A DNA stretch of 64,000 nucleotides from Treponema porcinum (GCF_900167145.1 NZ_FUWG01000004.1:3490-67489); one strand, 5' to 3'. Shown: positions 34,594 through 43,560, numbered from the stretch's first letter. Made by a program: numbers and translations. Notes: generated from the letters alone by a model not told the origin.

Positions 34594-36255
34594 TTATTTC
34601 AAGTTAATCATAGATTTATCATAATCGCTTGGTGGAACAAAGCCCATCAACTGAATCAATGTTGCAGGCCAGCTTGAAATACCGAGTCCTTCGTTCAGTT
34701 TTGTCTGGTCGTATTCGCCTTTGTATTCAGGGTCATAGATAATTCCTGGAACAGGATTCAGGCTGTGGGAAGTTTTTGCTTTCGGTTCGCCGTTTTTGTC
34801 CATCTTTACGCTGCCGTCTTTTGCGTGTTCGTACATATCGTCTGAGTTTCCGTGGTCTGCAGTAAGACACAAGATTCCGCCGGCTTCTTCGATTGCAGCC
34901 TTAAGGCGTCCAAGCTGTAAATCCATTCCTTCCATAGAACAGCATACGGCATTGAAAACTCCAGTGTGTCCTACCATGTCGCCGTTAGGATAGTTCAGGC
35001 GGATGTGGTCGTATTTTCCGCTTTTGATTGCTTCGATTACTTTATCTGTGATTTCAGCACATTTCATCCAAGGACGCTGCTCAAACGGAACTGTGTCAGA
35101 CGGAACTTCTACATAGTCTTCAAGTTTTTCGTCGAATTTGCCGGATTTATTTCCGTTAAAGAAGTAAGTTACATGTCCGTATTTTTGTGTTTCTGAAATT
35201 GCCAGAAGCTTTACACCTGTTTTTGTAAGGTATTCACCCATGGTGCGGTCGATTGTCGGCGGATTTACAAGATACTGATGCGGAACGTGAGCATCTCCGT
35301 CGTATTCCATCATGCCGGCATATTCACAGGCAGGAACACGCTTTCTGTCAAAATGAGGGAAGTCTGCGCCTGATTCAAAGGCAGAAGTTATTTCAAGAGC
35401 ACGGTCTCCGCGGAAGTTGTAAAGAATTACAGAGTCTCCGTCTTCAACTGTTCCGACAGGTTTTCCGTCTTTTGCAATTACAAATTCGTGCATGTCCTGG
35501 TCAAGAAGACCTGCCTGTTCTGTACGGTAAGTTTCAATAGCCTTTGTTGCAGATTCAAACTGACGACCTTCGCCAAGAACGTGGGCATACCATCCGCGCT
35601 GAACCATCGGCCAGTCTGCGTTATAGCGGTCCATAGTGATGAACATTCGTCCGCCACCTGATGCAATCTGATAGTCAGAATCTGTGTATGAAGCAAGTTT
35701 TTCTTCAAGCGGAGTTACAAAAGTCAATGCAGAAGTTGGGTCAACGTCGCGTCCGTCAAGCAGTGCATGAACGCGGATTTTTTTTACGCCTTCTTTGTGA
35801 GCCTGTTCAACCATTGCATAAAGATGGTCGATGTGAGCGTGAACATTCCCGTTTGAAACAAGACCGATAAAGTGAAGGGTAGAATTTTTTGCCTTTACAT
35901 TTGCAATAAGTTTCTTCCATGTTTCACCTTCATACATAAGCCCTGACGAAATTGATTCTGAAACAAGTTTAGCACCCTGAGCAAAAACGCGGCCGCAGCC
36001 GATTGCGTTGTGTCCGACTTCGCTGTTTCCCATATCATCATCGCTCGGGAGACCGACTGCCGTTCCGTGAGCCTTAAGCTTTGTATGCGGACAGTTTGCC
36101 GTAAACCAGTCAAGATATTTCATCCGGCTTGCTTTTACGGCATCTCCTTCCTCGTATTTTCCATATCCAACGCCATCCATAATCACAAGAACGACAGGAC
36201 CACGACGACCTTTCCAGTTAGGATTTTTTTCCAAAGAATGCATTGTATCTGCCAT
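34594..36255 (-). CDS. gpmI: 2,3-bisphosphoglycerate-independent phosphoglycerate mutase
   Basis: A 553-residue glycolytic enzyme that interconverts 3- and 2-phosphoglycerate using a phosphoserine intermediate and Mn2+. LVIMDGVGYG gives the first metal-binding aspartate, and DDMGNSEVGHNAIGCGRVF carries the nucleophilic serine. LLDGRDVDPTSAL binds substrate, and CLTADHGNSDDMYEH holds metal-binding Asp and His. The length is slightly above the usual 510-550. GAGG lies 8 bases before the ATG. Monocistronic, with a poly-G tract about 90 bases upstream. Confidence 0.95.
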   Translation of the reverse strand: MADTMHSLEKNPNWKGRRGPVVLVIMDGVGYGKYEEGDAVKASRMKYLDWFTANCPHTKLKAHGTAVGLPSDDDMGNSEVGHNAIGCGRVFAQGAKLVSESISSGLMYEGETWKKLIANVKAKNSTLHFIGLVSNGNVHAHIDHLYAMVEQAHKEGVKKIRVHALLDGRDVDPTSALTFVTPLEEKLASYTDSDYQIASGGGRMFITMDRYNADWPMVQRGWYAHVLGEGRQFESATKAIETYRTEQAGLLDQDMHEFVIAKDGKPVGTVEDGDSVILYNFRGDRALEITSAFESGADFPHFDRKRVPACEYAGMMEYDGDAHVPHQYLVNPPTIDRTMGEYLTKTGVKLLAISETQKYGHVTYFFNGNKSGKFDEKLEDYVEVPSDTVPFEQRPWMKCAEITDKVIEAIKSGKYDHIRLNYPNGDMVGHTGVFNAVCCSMEGMDLQLGRLKAAIEEAGGILCLTADHGNSDDMYEHAKDGSVKMDKNGEPKAKTSHSLNPVPGIIYDPEYKGEYDQTKLNEGLGISSWPATLIQLMGFVPPSDYDKSMINLK

Positions 36256-36341
36256 TTATTAAACCTCTTTTACGCTTTCAATATACTGAATTTCCGCCGC
36301 TTTTACAATGCAGATAACATACGGCAAAAAGAGACTTTATA

Positions 36342-36350
36342 GGGGGGGGG
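36342..36350. repeat. Homopolymer tract of nine G upstream of gpmI and panB
   Basis: Nine G residues lie in the divergent intergenic region, about 87 bases before the gpmI start and about 28 bases upstream of the panB -35. In Treponema pallidum, G tracts near promoters vary in length and change expression, so this one could do the same. Confidence 0.95.
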
Positions 36351-36377
36351 TACTCCCTTAATGTATTTTGTCATTCC

Positions 36378-36405
36378 TTGACTTTTTGCGGCACATTCAT
36401 ACAAT
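36378..36405 (+). promoter_or_regulatory. Likely promoter of the coenzyme A operon
   Basis: TTGACT (36378-36383) and TACAAT (36400-36405) are 16 bp apart. This leaves a leader of about 140 bases before the panB ATG. Confidence 0.5.
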
Positions 36406-36550
36406 GATTTTTTGAACAGTGATTCCGTCGGAACATTGATTCATCTGGTTTTACCATAATCTGACTTTGTCAGCGCGGGGGAAAACGCGATACTTCTTAA
36501 AAAAGAAATTTCCGCCTAAAAAAACAGACTTGATCTTCAGGACAGGTACT

Positions 36551-37306
36551 ATGACTACTCTCGATTTTTCCATCCGGAAAAAAGAACATCACCCTATTTC
36601 TATGGTTACGTGCTACGATTCAACATTCGCCAGACTAGTGAATGAATCTGACGTAGACTGCATTCTTATCGGCGACAGCCTTGCAATGGTCATTCACGGA
36701 GAAAACACCACCATTCCGGCTACAATTGATATGATGGAAATGCACACAAAAGCCGTGCGAAAGGGCGCACCTGACAAATTTATCGTAGCTGACATGCCGT
36801 TTCTTGCAACGCGAAAGGGGCTTTCGTATGCGGTAGAATGTGCCGGCCGTCTTTTATGCGCTGGGGCAAACGCCGTAAAAATCGAACGCATAAGCACGCA
36901 GAAAGAAACGATTTCCTATCTTGTAGAGTCCGGCATTCCGGTAATGGCGCATCTTGGGCTTACGCCGCAGTTTTATAATACGCTCGGCGGACATAAGCGG
37001 CAGGGAAAAACTGACACTGAGGCAGAAAGAATTAAAAAGGAAGCGCAGCTTGCCGTAGAATGCGGCTGTTTTTCCGTGCTTTTAGAGTGCATTCCGCCGG
37101 AAATTGCCGCGGACATTACAAATTCAATAGACGCTGCGACAATCGGAATTGGCTGCGGCGACGGAACGGACGGACAGGTGCTTGTACTCCACGATATGCT
37201 GGGACTTACGGAATGTGCGCCTAAATTCGTTACAAAATATATGGAAGGTGCCGCACTTGTAAAAGATGCGCTTAATCAGTATGCCGCAAAAGTTGCCGCA
37301 CATTAA
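36551..37306 (+). CDS. panB: 3-methyl-2-oxobutanoate hydroxymethyltransferase
   Basis: A 251-residue enzyme making ketopantoate from alpha-ketoisovalerate and methylene-THF, the first step of pantothenate synthesis. MVTCYDSTFARLV and CILIGDSLAMVIHG carry the metal-binding aspartate, and VKIERIST and GGHKRQGKT complete the substrate site. The start is placed at 36551 with AGGA upstream; an upstream in-frame ATG at 36467 would add a basic, non-conserved tail. It heads the panB-panC-coaC-coaB-coaX operon. Confidence 0.95.
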   Translation: MTTLDFSIRKKEHHPISMVTCYDSTFARLVNESDVDCILIGDSLAMVIHGENTTIPATIDMMEMHTKAVRKGAPDKFIVADMPFLATRKGLSYAVECAGRLLCAGANAVKIERISTQKETISYLVESGIPVMAHLGLTPQFYNTLGGHKRQGKTDTEAERIKKEAQLAVECGCFSVLLECIPPEIAADITNSIDAATIGIGCGDGTDGQVLVLHDMLGLTECAPKFVTKYMEGAALVKDALNQYAAKVAAH

Positions 37307-37334
37307 ATTTTTATAAAATACAGGAAAGCTTAAA

Positions 37335-38099
37335 ATGAAAATTATACATACACCGGAAGAATGGAAAAAAATCAGGAGCGGCATTGCTTCTGACAAAAAA
37401 ATCGGATTCGTTCCTACAATGGGCGGGCTTCATAACGGACATCTTTCGCTTGTGCAAAAATGCCACAAAGAAAACGACATCTCCGTAGTAAGCGTCTATC
37501 TGAACCCTACGCAGTTCAACGACAAGAACGACCTTCTAACCTACCCTGCAAATTTTGAGGACGATTCGGCACTTCTTGAAAAAGCTGGAGTTGACTATCT
37601 GTTTGCACCGGACTACAGCGCAATGTACCCGGACGGCTACACCTACAAGGTAATTGAAACTGATTTCAGTCAGAAGCTGTGCGGCGCAAAACGTCCCGGT
37701 CATTTTGACGGCGTTCTTACCATAGTAATGAAGCTTTTTAACATCATACGTCCGCAGAATGCGTATTTTGGAGAAAAAGATTTCCAGCAGTATGTCTTGC
37801 TTGACGGAATGGTAAAGGCATTTTTTATGGATATACATCTTGTTCCATGTCCGATTGTACGCGAAGAAAACGGTCTTGCAATAAGTTCGCGGAACAGAAA
37901 ACTCAGCGAAAAAGGACTTGCTGCTGCACCAAAACTTCACGAAATCCTTGAAAACGAGTCTTCCCTTGAACAGAAAAAAAACGAACTTGAAAGTTCCGGC
38001 TTTACTGTTGACTACATCACCGAACATAACGGCCGTCTGTATGCGGCAGCTTTTCTTGAAGGCGTCCGCCTTATAGACAACATTCCGCTGAAGGGGTAA
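37335..38099 (+). CDS. panC: Pantothenate synthetase
   Basis: A 254-residue ligase that joins pantoate and beta-alanine with ATP. FVPTMGGLHNGHLSLV holds the adenylate-forming HxGH motif, KRPGHFDGVLTIVMKLFNI binds substrate, FGEKDFQQ binds ATP, and VREENGLAISSRN is the KMSKS-like loop. It is somewhat shorter than the typical 280 residues, mainly in the C-terminal dimer domain. AGGAAAG precedes the ATG. The beta-alanine source (panD) is not in the window. Confidence 0.95.
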   Translation: MKIIHTPEEWKKIRSGIASDKKIGFVPTMGGLHNGHLSLVQKCHKENDISVVSVYLNPTQFNDKNDLLTYPANFEDDSALLEKAGVDYLFAPDYSAMYPDGYTYKVIETDFSQKLCGAKRPGHFDGVLTIVMKLFNIIRPQNAYFGEKDFQQYVLLDGMVKAFFMDIHLVPCPIVREENGLAISSRNRKLSEKGLAAAPKLHEILENESSLEQKKNELESSGFTVDYITEHNGRLYAAAFLEGVRLIDNIPLKG

Positions 38100-38102
38100 A
38101 AA

Positions 38103-38663
38103 ATGAGCAATATTCTTCTATATGTTAGCGGTTCAATTGCGTGCTACAAAGCGTGCGCGCTAATCAGTCTTCTTACAAAGGAAAAACATTCTGTAAAAGT
38201 AGTTGCCTCAGAAAGTGCGCTTTCTTTTGTAGGAAAAGCGAGTTTTGAAGGTCTTAGCCAAAACAAAGTGTACACTGACATTTTTGACAACGAGGATGAA
38301 CCAATAGCGCACATCACCCTGCCGCAGAAATGGGCGGACGTAATAATCGCGTATCCGGCAAGCGCAGACGCAATAAACAAACTTGCAGCCGGAATTGCAG
38401 ACAATCTTTTCGGCGCAATATGTCTTGCAAATAATTATCAAAAACCGCTTCTTATTGCGCCGGCAATGAACACGATGATGTTCGCACATCCGTCCGTACA
38501 GTCTTCCCTGCAAAAACTGCGCGACTGGGGAACAGTCATTCTTCCGTGCGGAAAAGGACATCTTGCCTGCGGAACAAACGGCGACGGAAGGCTTCTTGAG
38601 CCGGAAGAAGCGCTTTCCTACATTCATTCCGCGCTTGAAGGAGCACAAGATAAAATCCGCTGA
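38103..38663 (+). CDS. coaC: Phosphopantothenoylcysteine decarboxylase
   Basis: A 186-residue flavoprotein that decarboxylates 4-phosphopantothenoylcysteine. YVSGSIACYKACALISLL binds FMN, SADAINKLAAGIADNL follows, and APAMNTMMFAHPSVQ is the conserved PAMN substrate motif. The active-site cysteine is probably in GHLACGTNGDGRL. In most bacteria CoaB and CoaC are one protein (Dfp); here they are separate genes. It starts 3 bases after panC with AAGGGG as ribosome binding site. Confidence 0.92.
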   Translation: MSNILLYVSGSIACYKACALISLLTKEKHSVKVVASESALSFVGKASFEGLSQNKVYTDIFDNEDEPIAHITLPQKWADVIIAYPASADAINKLAAGIADNLFGAICLANNYQKPLLIAPAMNTMMFAHPSVQSSLQKLRDWGTVILPCGKGHLACGTNGDGRLLEPEEALSYIHSALEGAQDKIR

Positions 38664-38711
38664 AACAGGCGTTTTTTATCTATATAAAAATTGCAAACAT
38701 CTTTATTTTCT

Positions 38712-38812
38712 GCACATTCGCCGGAAACTTGCGTTTCAAGTCTTTCATCGCGGAGTGCTTAAAAAGTCATTCGATTGCTGAAACAGTTTTCCTGACTTTT
38801 ACGGGAGAAGAA
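38712..38812 (+). promoter_or_regulatory. Structured 5-prime leader element, copy 3 (diverged), upstream of coaB
   Basis: This 151-base gap within the operon resembles the central part of copies 1 and 2. The P2 arms are GCAC-a-TTC (38712-38719) and GGAGTGC (38752-38758), and the enclosed hairpin is ACTTG/CAAGT (38727-38731 with 38737-38741). In the other copies the inner hairpin positions are G-U or U-G pairs, here A-U and U-A, so pairing is kept while sequence changes. P1 is not evident. It ends in TGACTTTTACGGGAG just before the coaB ATG, as in copies 1 and 2. Confidence 0.5.
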
Positions 38813-38814
38813 AA

Positions 38815-39471
38815 ATGAACATTCTGATTACAGGAGGCGGCTGCGAAGAGGCGATAGATTCGGTTCGGAGCGTCTGTAACTTTTCCACCGGAAAAACAGC
38901 CTGCAAAATCGCAAGCACCCTTTTAAGCACAAAGCCTTCAATAAAAATAACTGCAATTATGGCAGAAAAGGCAGAAAAGCCGGAAGGCTGTACTGTACGG
39001 ACATTCCGCTCGTTTTCAGACCTTGAACATATTTTAAAGGAAGAATGTACAGCCGGTTCGTACGATGCCGTAATTCACGCTGCGGCAGTCAGCGACTATT
39101 CGCCGGAAGCAGTCATCATCGACGGAAAGGAATATCCGGTCGGCTCGATTCAAAAAATCAGTTCGGAAAAAAGCCTTCTTATCAAAATGAAGAAGAACCC
39201 AAAACTAATCGAGTCTATAAAATCGTGGACAGGAAAAAACTGCACTCTGGTGGGCTTTAAGCTGACTTCAAACGCAACTCGCAAAGAGCAGGAAACTGCC
39301 GTAGCAAAAATGTTTTCCGCAGAAAATCCGCCGGACTTAGTTGCTGCAAACGACTTGTCCCTGATAACGCCGGATTTTCACCCGTTCCGCCTTTACAAAA
39401 AAACAGGACTTGCTACAGAGTGCTCTTCCATAGAAAGTATGTGCGGACATATTCTTCGCATTATGATATGA
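38815..39471 (+). CDS. coaB: Phosphopantothenate--cysteine ligase
   Basis: A 218-residue enzyme that joins 4-phosphopantothenate to cysteine. ILITGGGCEEAIDSVRSVCNFSTGK is the nucleotide-binding start of the CoaB/DFP family, VIHAAAVSDYSP is the conserved central motif, and LVGFKLTSNA and PPDLVAANDLS follow. It is a stand-alone form; coaC is the gene before. The ATG follows GGGAGAAG. The 151-base gap from coaC, which holds the leader-like element, suggests that coaB expression is tuned separately inside the operon. Confidence 0.9.
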   Translation: MNILITGGGCEEAIDSVRSVCNFSTGKTACKIASTLLSTKPSIKITAIMAEKAEKPEGCTVRTFRSFSDLEHILKEECTAGSYDAVIHAAAVSDYSPEAVIIDGKEYPVGSIQKISSEKSLLIKMKKNPKLIESIKSWTGKNCTLVGFKLTSNATRKEQETAVAKMFSAENPPDLVAANDLSLITPDFHPFRLYKKTGLATECSSIESMCGHILRIMI

Positions 39472-39490
39472 TAAAAAGCAGGAAAGAAAA

Positions 39491-40261
39491 ATGATACTGA
39501 CAATCGACGTAGGAAATACAACTATTCAGGGAGGACTTTTTGAAGGCGAAAAACCAGTTCTTCAGTTCCGCCGCTCTACAAACGCATCGCTCAGCTCGGA
39601 CGAACTGGGGCTTTTTCTCCGTGACGTCATCCGCCTGAACGGTTTTGACCATACGAAAGTTTCCAGAATTGCCTGCTGCAGCGTCGTTCCTGCAATCAAC
39701 CATTCGCTCTCAAATGCGTTCATTAAATATTTTGGAAAAGAAGCGCTGTTCATACAGGCAGGAATAAAAACCGGTCTTAAGCTAAAATATTCAAATCCAA
39801 AGGAAATCGGCGCAGACAGAATAGCGGCGGCAATCGGCGCAATCGCCATCAAAAAAGACACTGACCTTATCATTGTTGATATGGGAACTGCAACGACGGT
39901 TGATGTTGTTTCGGCAGACAGGGAATATTCAGGCGGTGCAATCATTCCTGGAATAGGTATGTCCGTTCATTCGCTTGCAGACGGAACGGCGCAGCTTCCG
40001 AGCGTAGAGGTAAAACAGCCTGAAAAAATCTGCGGAACGTCAACGATTGAGGCAATTCAGTCCGGCATTTTCTTCGGACAGGCAGGTGCAATCCGGGAAC
40101 TGTGCGTACTTTTTGAAAAAAATGTTTTTGGCGGAAAACGCCCTTACGTCATCGGAACAGGCGGCTTTGCGCGTCTTTTTGAAAACCACGGCATTTTTGA
40201 CCAGATTGTGCCGGACTTAGTCCTGCGCGGTCTTCTTACGGCGCTTTCGCTGAACGCATAA
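39491..40261 (+). CDS. coaX: Type III pantothenate kinase
   Basis: A 256-residue ASKHA-fold kinase that phosphorylates pantothenate, the committed step of CoA synthesis. LTIDVGNTTIQGGLF is the phosphate-1 loop, IGADRIAAAIGAI binds pantothenate, and IIVDMGTATTVDVV is the phosphate-2 motif. GGAIIPGIGMS is also typical. Type III kinases are not feedback-inhibited by CoA. It is the last gene of the operon, and AGGAAAG precedes the ATG. Confidence 0.95.
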   Translation: MILTIDVGNTTIQGGLFEGEKPVLQFRRSTNASLSSDELGLFLRDVIRLNGFDHTKVSRIACCSVVPAINHSLSNAFIKYFGKEALFIQAGIKTGLKLKYSNPKEIGADRIAAAIGAIAIKKDTDLIIVDMGTATTVDVVSADREYSGGAIIPGIGMSVHSLADGTAQLPSVEVKQPEKICGTSTIEAIQSGIFFGQAGAIRELCVLFEKNVFGGKRPYVIGTGGFARLFENHGIFDQIVPDLVLRGLLTALSLNA

Positions 40262-40354
40262 AAGAATGATTTTCTGTCCTGCGTTCTGAGGCAAGCATTT
40301 TATCCGGCCGCCTGTAAAATTATTTTCAGGGCAGCCGAATAACCGCCGATATAA

Positions 40355-40383
40355 TTGAAGAAAATCAGTATCTAAAGTATTCT
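40355..40383 (+). promoter_or_regulatory. murJ promoter, leaderless type
   Basis: TTGAAG (40355-40360) and TATTCT (40378-40383) are 17 bp apart. The -10 ends 7 bases before the murJ ATG and no Shine-Dalgarno is present. Confidence 0.6.
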
Positions 40384-40390
40384 GTAGTCT

Positions 40391-42064
40391 ATGAAAAAAA
40401 CAAACGGAACAAACGCGCAGCAGAACGGCGCAAAACATACATCTTTATTAAAATCCGGAATACTGCTTTCGGTGATGACTTTTGCATCGCGCATTATGGG
40501 ACTTATCCGCGAAATGACAAAAGCCGCCTTTCTTGGAACAAGCGCGTATGCCGACGCGTTCGGAATTGCATTTATGATACCGAACCTCTTTCGCCGGCTG
40601 TTCGCGGAAAACAGCATTTCAGTCGCCTTCATTCCTACGTTCCGCGGCTACCTTGAAGACTGTACCGACGGCGAATCCCGCAAAAAAACGCAGGAATTCG
40701 TTTCTGCAACGCTTACGCTCGTTTCGTTTCTTACCGCCTGCGTAACAGTCCTTGGCATTATTGCCGCGCCACTTATCGTTCCGCTTTTCTACAGCGGCAG
40801 TACGGACTCTGCCATTCTTGCAGAAACAGCTTTTCTTACGCGGATAATGTTTCCGTATCTTTTTGTAATTTCTGCGGCGGCTTTTTTTCAGGGAATTCTG
40901 AACGGATGCAACATTTTTGCACCTTCTGGTTTTACGCCAGTCCTTTTTAACGGAATTGTAGTCCTCATAACCTATATTCTTACGCCGCAGCTCCCGAATC
41001 CGGAAAACCTTCCGCAGGAGGCACTTGCCGCACGCGCAATGAGTTTCGGAGTTCTTACAGGCGGCTGTTTTCAGGCGCTGTTCCAGTGGCCGTTCGTAAA
41101 AAAGACCGGCTGGAAAACGACGCTCACAGGTCTTCGCAAGGCGTTTACAAATCCCGGAACAAAAAAAGTCGTTGCCCTCATCGTTCCTACAATAATCGGA
41201 ATGGCGGCATACCAGCTGAACGACCTTGTTTCAACAGCACTCGCCGGAAAAGTCGGAACAGGTACTGTAAGTTCCCTTCAATATTCGCTCCGCCTTCAGG
41301 AACTTATTTTGGGAATATTCGCCGTATCAATCGGAACGGTCATTCTTCCAGACCTTTCGGGACTTGCAAAAAAACAGCAGTGGGAAGAATTCAACAGAAT
41401 GCTCCTTCAGGCAATAAACATCATCGCGCTGATTACAATTCCTGTTACGTTCTACTCGCTTGTCTGCGGAAAAGACATAATTTCTCTTGTCTATAAAACA
41501 AAAAATTTCACCGGACAGTCAGTCCTTATGACGCTTGAAGTGTTCCGCTTTCACATTATAGGACTGTTTTTTATTGCAGTGAACAGGATTATTTCACCGG
41601 CATTCTATGCGCAGGGGAACACAAAACTTCCTACACTTGCAGGAATAATCTGCTTTACGGTGAACATCGCTCTTGTCCTGATACTTGCATTCCCGCTCAA
41701 GGGAGCCGGAATTGCGTTTTCGCTTACGGCGGCAAGCCTTGTAAATACAGTGTTTCTGTTCATCTTTATGAACAAAATGCATGGAATGCAAGCTGCTACA
41801 ATCGCAAAAAAAATGATTATATTTATTATAAGAATGATTTGCTTTTCGGTGATTGCAGCGTGTCCTGTGTATTTTGTGCGTCCGTACATTCTGCGTGCAT
41901 TCAGCGGATTCTCAAACAGGCTTATTGTTTACGGCATTCCCGTACTCATTACAGCGCTTATATTCGCAATTACAGGAATTGTGCTTCTCGTTCTTTTTAA
42001 GGATGAAACTGCATATTCAATCACAAGAAAAATAAAAAACAGAAGACAAAATAAACAGAACTAA
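40391..42064 (+). CDS. murJ: Lipid II flippase
   Basis: A 557-residue inner-membrane protein with about fourteen segments that flips lipid II for peptidoglycan synthesis. The N-terminal SVMTFASRIMGLIREMTKAAFLG and ADAFGIAFMIPNLFRRLFAE blocks carry the conserved MurJ arginines and the PNLFRRLFAE signature. The stop codon TAA uses the first base of a half MITE at 42064. The promoter ends 7 bases before the ATG, pointing to a leaderless mRNA. Confidence 0.95.
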   Translation: MKKTNGTNAQQNGAKHTSLLKSGILLSVMTFASRIMGLIREMTKAAFLGTSAYADAFGIAFMIPNLFRRLFAENSISVAFIPTFRGYLEDCTDGESRKKTQEFVSATLTLVSFLTACVTVLGIIAAPLIVPLFYSGSTDSAILAETAFLTRIMFPYLFVISAAAFFQGILNGCNIFAPSGFTPVLFNGIVVLITYILTPQLPNPENLPQEALAARAMSFGVLTGGCFQALFQWPFVKKTGWKTTLTGLRKAFTNPGTKKVVALIVPTIIGMAAYQLNDLVSTALAGKVGTGTVSSLQYSLRLQELILGIFAVSIGTVILPDLSGLAKKQQWEEFNRMLLQAINIIALITIPVTFYSLVCGKDIISLVYKTKNFTGQSVLMTLEVFRFHIIGLFFIAVNRIISPAFYAQGNTKLPTLAGIICFTVNIALVLILAFPLKGAGIAFSLTAASLVNTVFLFIFMNKMHGMQAATIAKKMIIFIIRMICFSVIAACPVYFVRPYILRAFSGFSNRLIVYGIPVLITALIFAITGIVLLVLFKDETAYSITRKIKNRRQNKQN

Positions 42065-42120
42065 GGAAACACTGAATAAATCCTATTGAGGATTTTTCAG
42101 TGTTAACCTTGAATGTAGCA
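42064..42120 (+). mobile_element. Half copy C of the 137-bp MITE
   Basis: The left 55-57 bases match copies A and B, beginning AGGAAACACTG after a TA at 42062-42063. The sequence then leaves the consensus. The TA and first A form the murJ stop codon. The remaining hairpin (AACACTGAA pairing with TTCAGTGTT, plus AAATCC/GGATTT) could act as a transcript 3-prime end. Confidence 0.75.
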
Positions 42121-42148
42121 AATACAGTTTTCATAAAGGCGGAAAAAA

Positions 42149-43297
42149 ATGAAAGAACCAACACAAGAAGAATTCAATCAGCTATACAAAAAACGCAGGC
42201 AGAAAGCCGTTGATTATCTTACGGAAAATCAAATCGGAGCAGCTGTGTTTATTGATTCGGAAGCTCATCGCGAACCGGCAATACGTTATTTGACTGGACA
42301 CACAAGCGATGCAGTCCTGATTATTTTTGAAAACGGAAAAAATGTCCTCATTCCCTGGGATGAAATTCTTGCCAGAAAACAGGCATTCTGCGACAAGCTT
42401 ATTCCGTATACGAAATACAAGAACAGCGAACTTCAGGCAGTTCAGGCAAACCTGAACGCGGCAAAAGGCATCCGCAATATGAAAGTGGAACTTCCGCCGT
42501 ACATTACTTATCCCGATTTTCTTTCATTCATAGATGCGCTTCCGCAGTGGGACGTAAGATGCAAACAGACCGGCATTCATCAGTACATTGTAGAACAGCG
42601 AATGATAAAAGACGAATACGAAATCGCCTGTACAAAAGAAGCTGCGCGAATAGGCGACCTTATCATCGAAAAAATCGAGCAGGAAATAAAATCCGGTGCA
42701 ATACGGACGGAAACAGACGTTGCGCTTTTAATAGAGCGTGAACTCAGGCTGAACGGCTGCGAGCGCACCGGTTTTGATACGCTTGCGGCAGGTCCTGCGC
42801 GAAGCTGGGCAATCCATGCATTCCCAGGCTATACGTCAGGCGAATGGCCGGGAAACGGTCTTTCAATCCTTGACTTTGGCGTTGTGTACAATGGTTATAC
42901 AAGCGACACGACGCTTACGGTTGCAAAAGGACCGCTTTCTCCTCAGCAGGAAAAACTTTTGAACTTAGTACAGGCTGCCGCCGACGAATGCCTACTCCTT
43001 TACAAAAAAGACATTCCTGTAAAGGACGCTGCTGAAAGGGCAGACGGCATTTTTGCGGCGGCGAAACGGAAAATGCCGCATACGCTCGGACACGCAATCG
43101 GACTTGAGATACACGAATATCCGCGCGTAAGTTCTAAAATGACGGAAGACGTTGTGTTCAAGCCGGGAATGATTGTTACGCTCGAACCGGGACTGTATGA
43201 CGAGCAGCTGGGCGGAGTCCGCCTTGAAAATGACGTTCTGATTACAGAAACCGGAAACGAAGTAATAACTCATTCAAAAATCCTGCGCATTGAATAA
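42149..43297 (+). CDS. Xaa-Pro aminopeptidase/dipeptidase (M24 family)
   Basis: A 382-residue cytoplasmic metallopeptidase with a creatinase-type N-terminal domain (1-150) and a pita-bread catalytic domain (about 155-380). The five metal ligands are visible: Asp in SILDFGVVYNGY and TSDTTLTV, His in HTLGHAIGLEIHE, Glu in VTLEPGLYD and Glu in GVRLENDVLI. It removes N-terminal residues preceding proline or splits Xaa-Pro dipeptides. GGCGG lies about 7 bases before the ATG. The half MITE lies between it and murJ. Confidence 0.9.
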   Translation: MKEPTQEEFNQLYKKRRQKAVDYLTENQIGAAVFIDSEAHREPAIRYLTGHTSDAVLIIFENGKNVLIPWDEILARKQAFCDKLIPYTKYKNSELQAVQANLNAAKGIRNMKVELPPYITYPDFLSFIDALPQWDVRCKQTGIHQYIVEQRMIKDEYEIACTKEAARIGDLIIEKIEQEIKSGAIRTETDVALLIERELRLNGCERTGFDTLAAGPARSWAIHAFPGYTSGEWPGNGLSILDFGVVYNGYTSDTTLTVAKGPLSPQQEKLLNLVQAAADECLLLYKKDIPVKDAAERADGIFAAAKRKMPHTLGHAIGLEIHEYPRVSSKMTEDVVFKPGMIVTLEPGLYDEQLGGVRLENDVLITETGNEVITHSKILRIE

Positions 43298-43348
43298 AAC
43301 GCAGAAAATCAGTACCGTACACCATTGCACGGCACACAGTCTTTTTCA

Positions 43349-43560
43349 GGAACTGGAGAGTGTAATAAAAACCTTGCCTGAAATAGCGTCAAAGTTTTTA
43401 TTCACAAGTTCGCGTTGCGAACTTCCTTATCAACTGCTGTTCCCGCTGGAAGCTTGCGATGCGAGTTCATTTCATTGCGGAACAGCGTAAAAATCAAATC
43501 GGAAGTTGTCAGGAAGCTTTGCTTCCGACCTTCCTCATTGACTTTTCACGGGAGGAACTT
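43349..43560 (+). promoter_or_regulatory. Structured 5-prime leader element, copy 2
   Basis: P1 is an 8-bp perfect stem at 43406-43424 (AAGTTCGC/GCGAACTT, loop GTT). P2 pairs GCTGTTCC (43436-43443) with GGAACAGC (43479-43486). P3 is GGAAGC/GCTTCC (43512-43526). It ends in GGGAGG, which is the Shine-Dalgarno of the amidohydrolase at 43561. Relative to copy 1 a T-A pair in P1 is C-G, and P3 is extended by matched changes. The copies are in the same position and orientation relative to their genes. Confidence 0.65.

Noticed and set aside
36467-36550. N-terminal extension of panB from the ATG at 36467
   Set aside because: The added 28 residues are basic and not part of the PanB family, and the ATG at 36551 has a better ribosome binding site.
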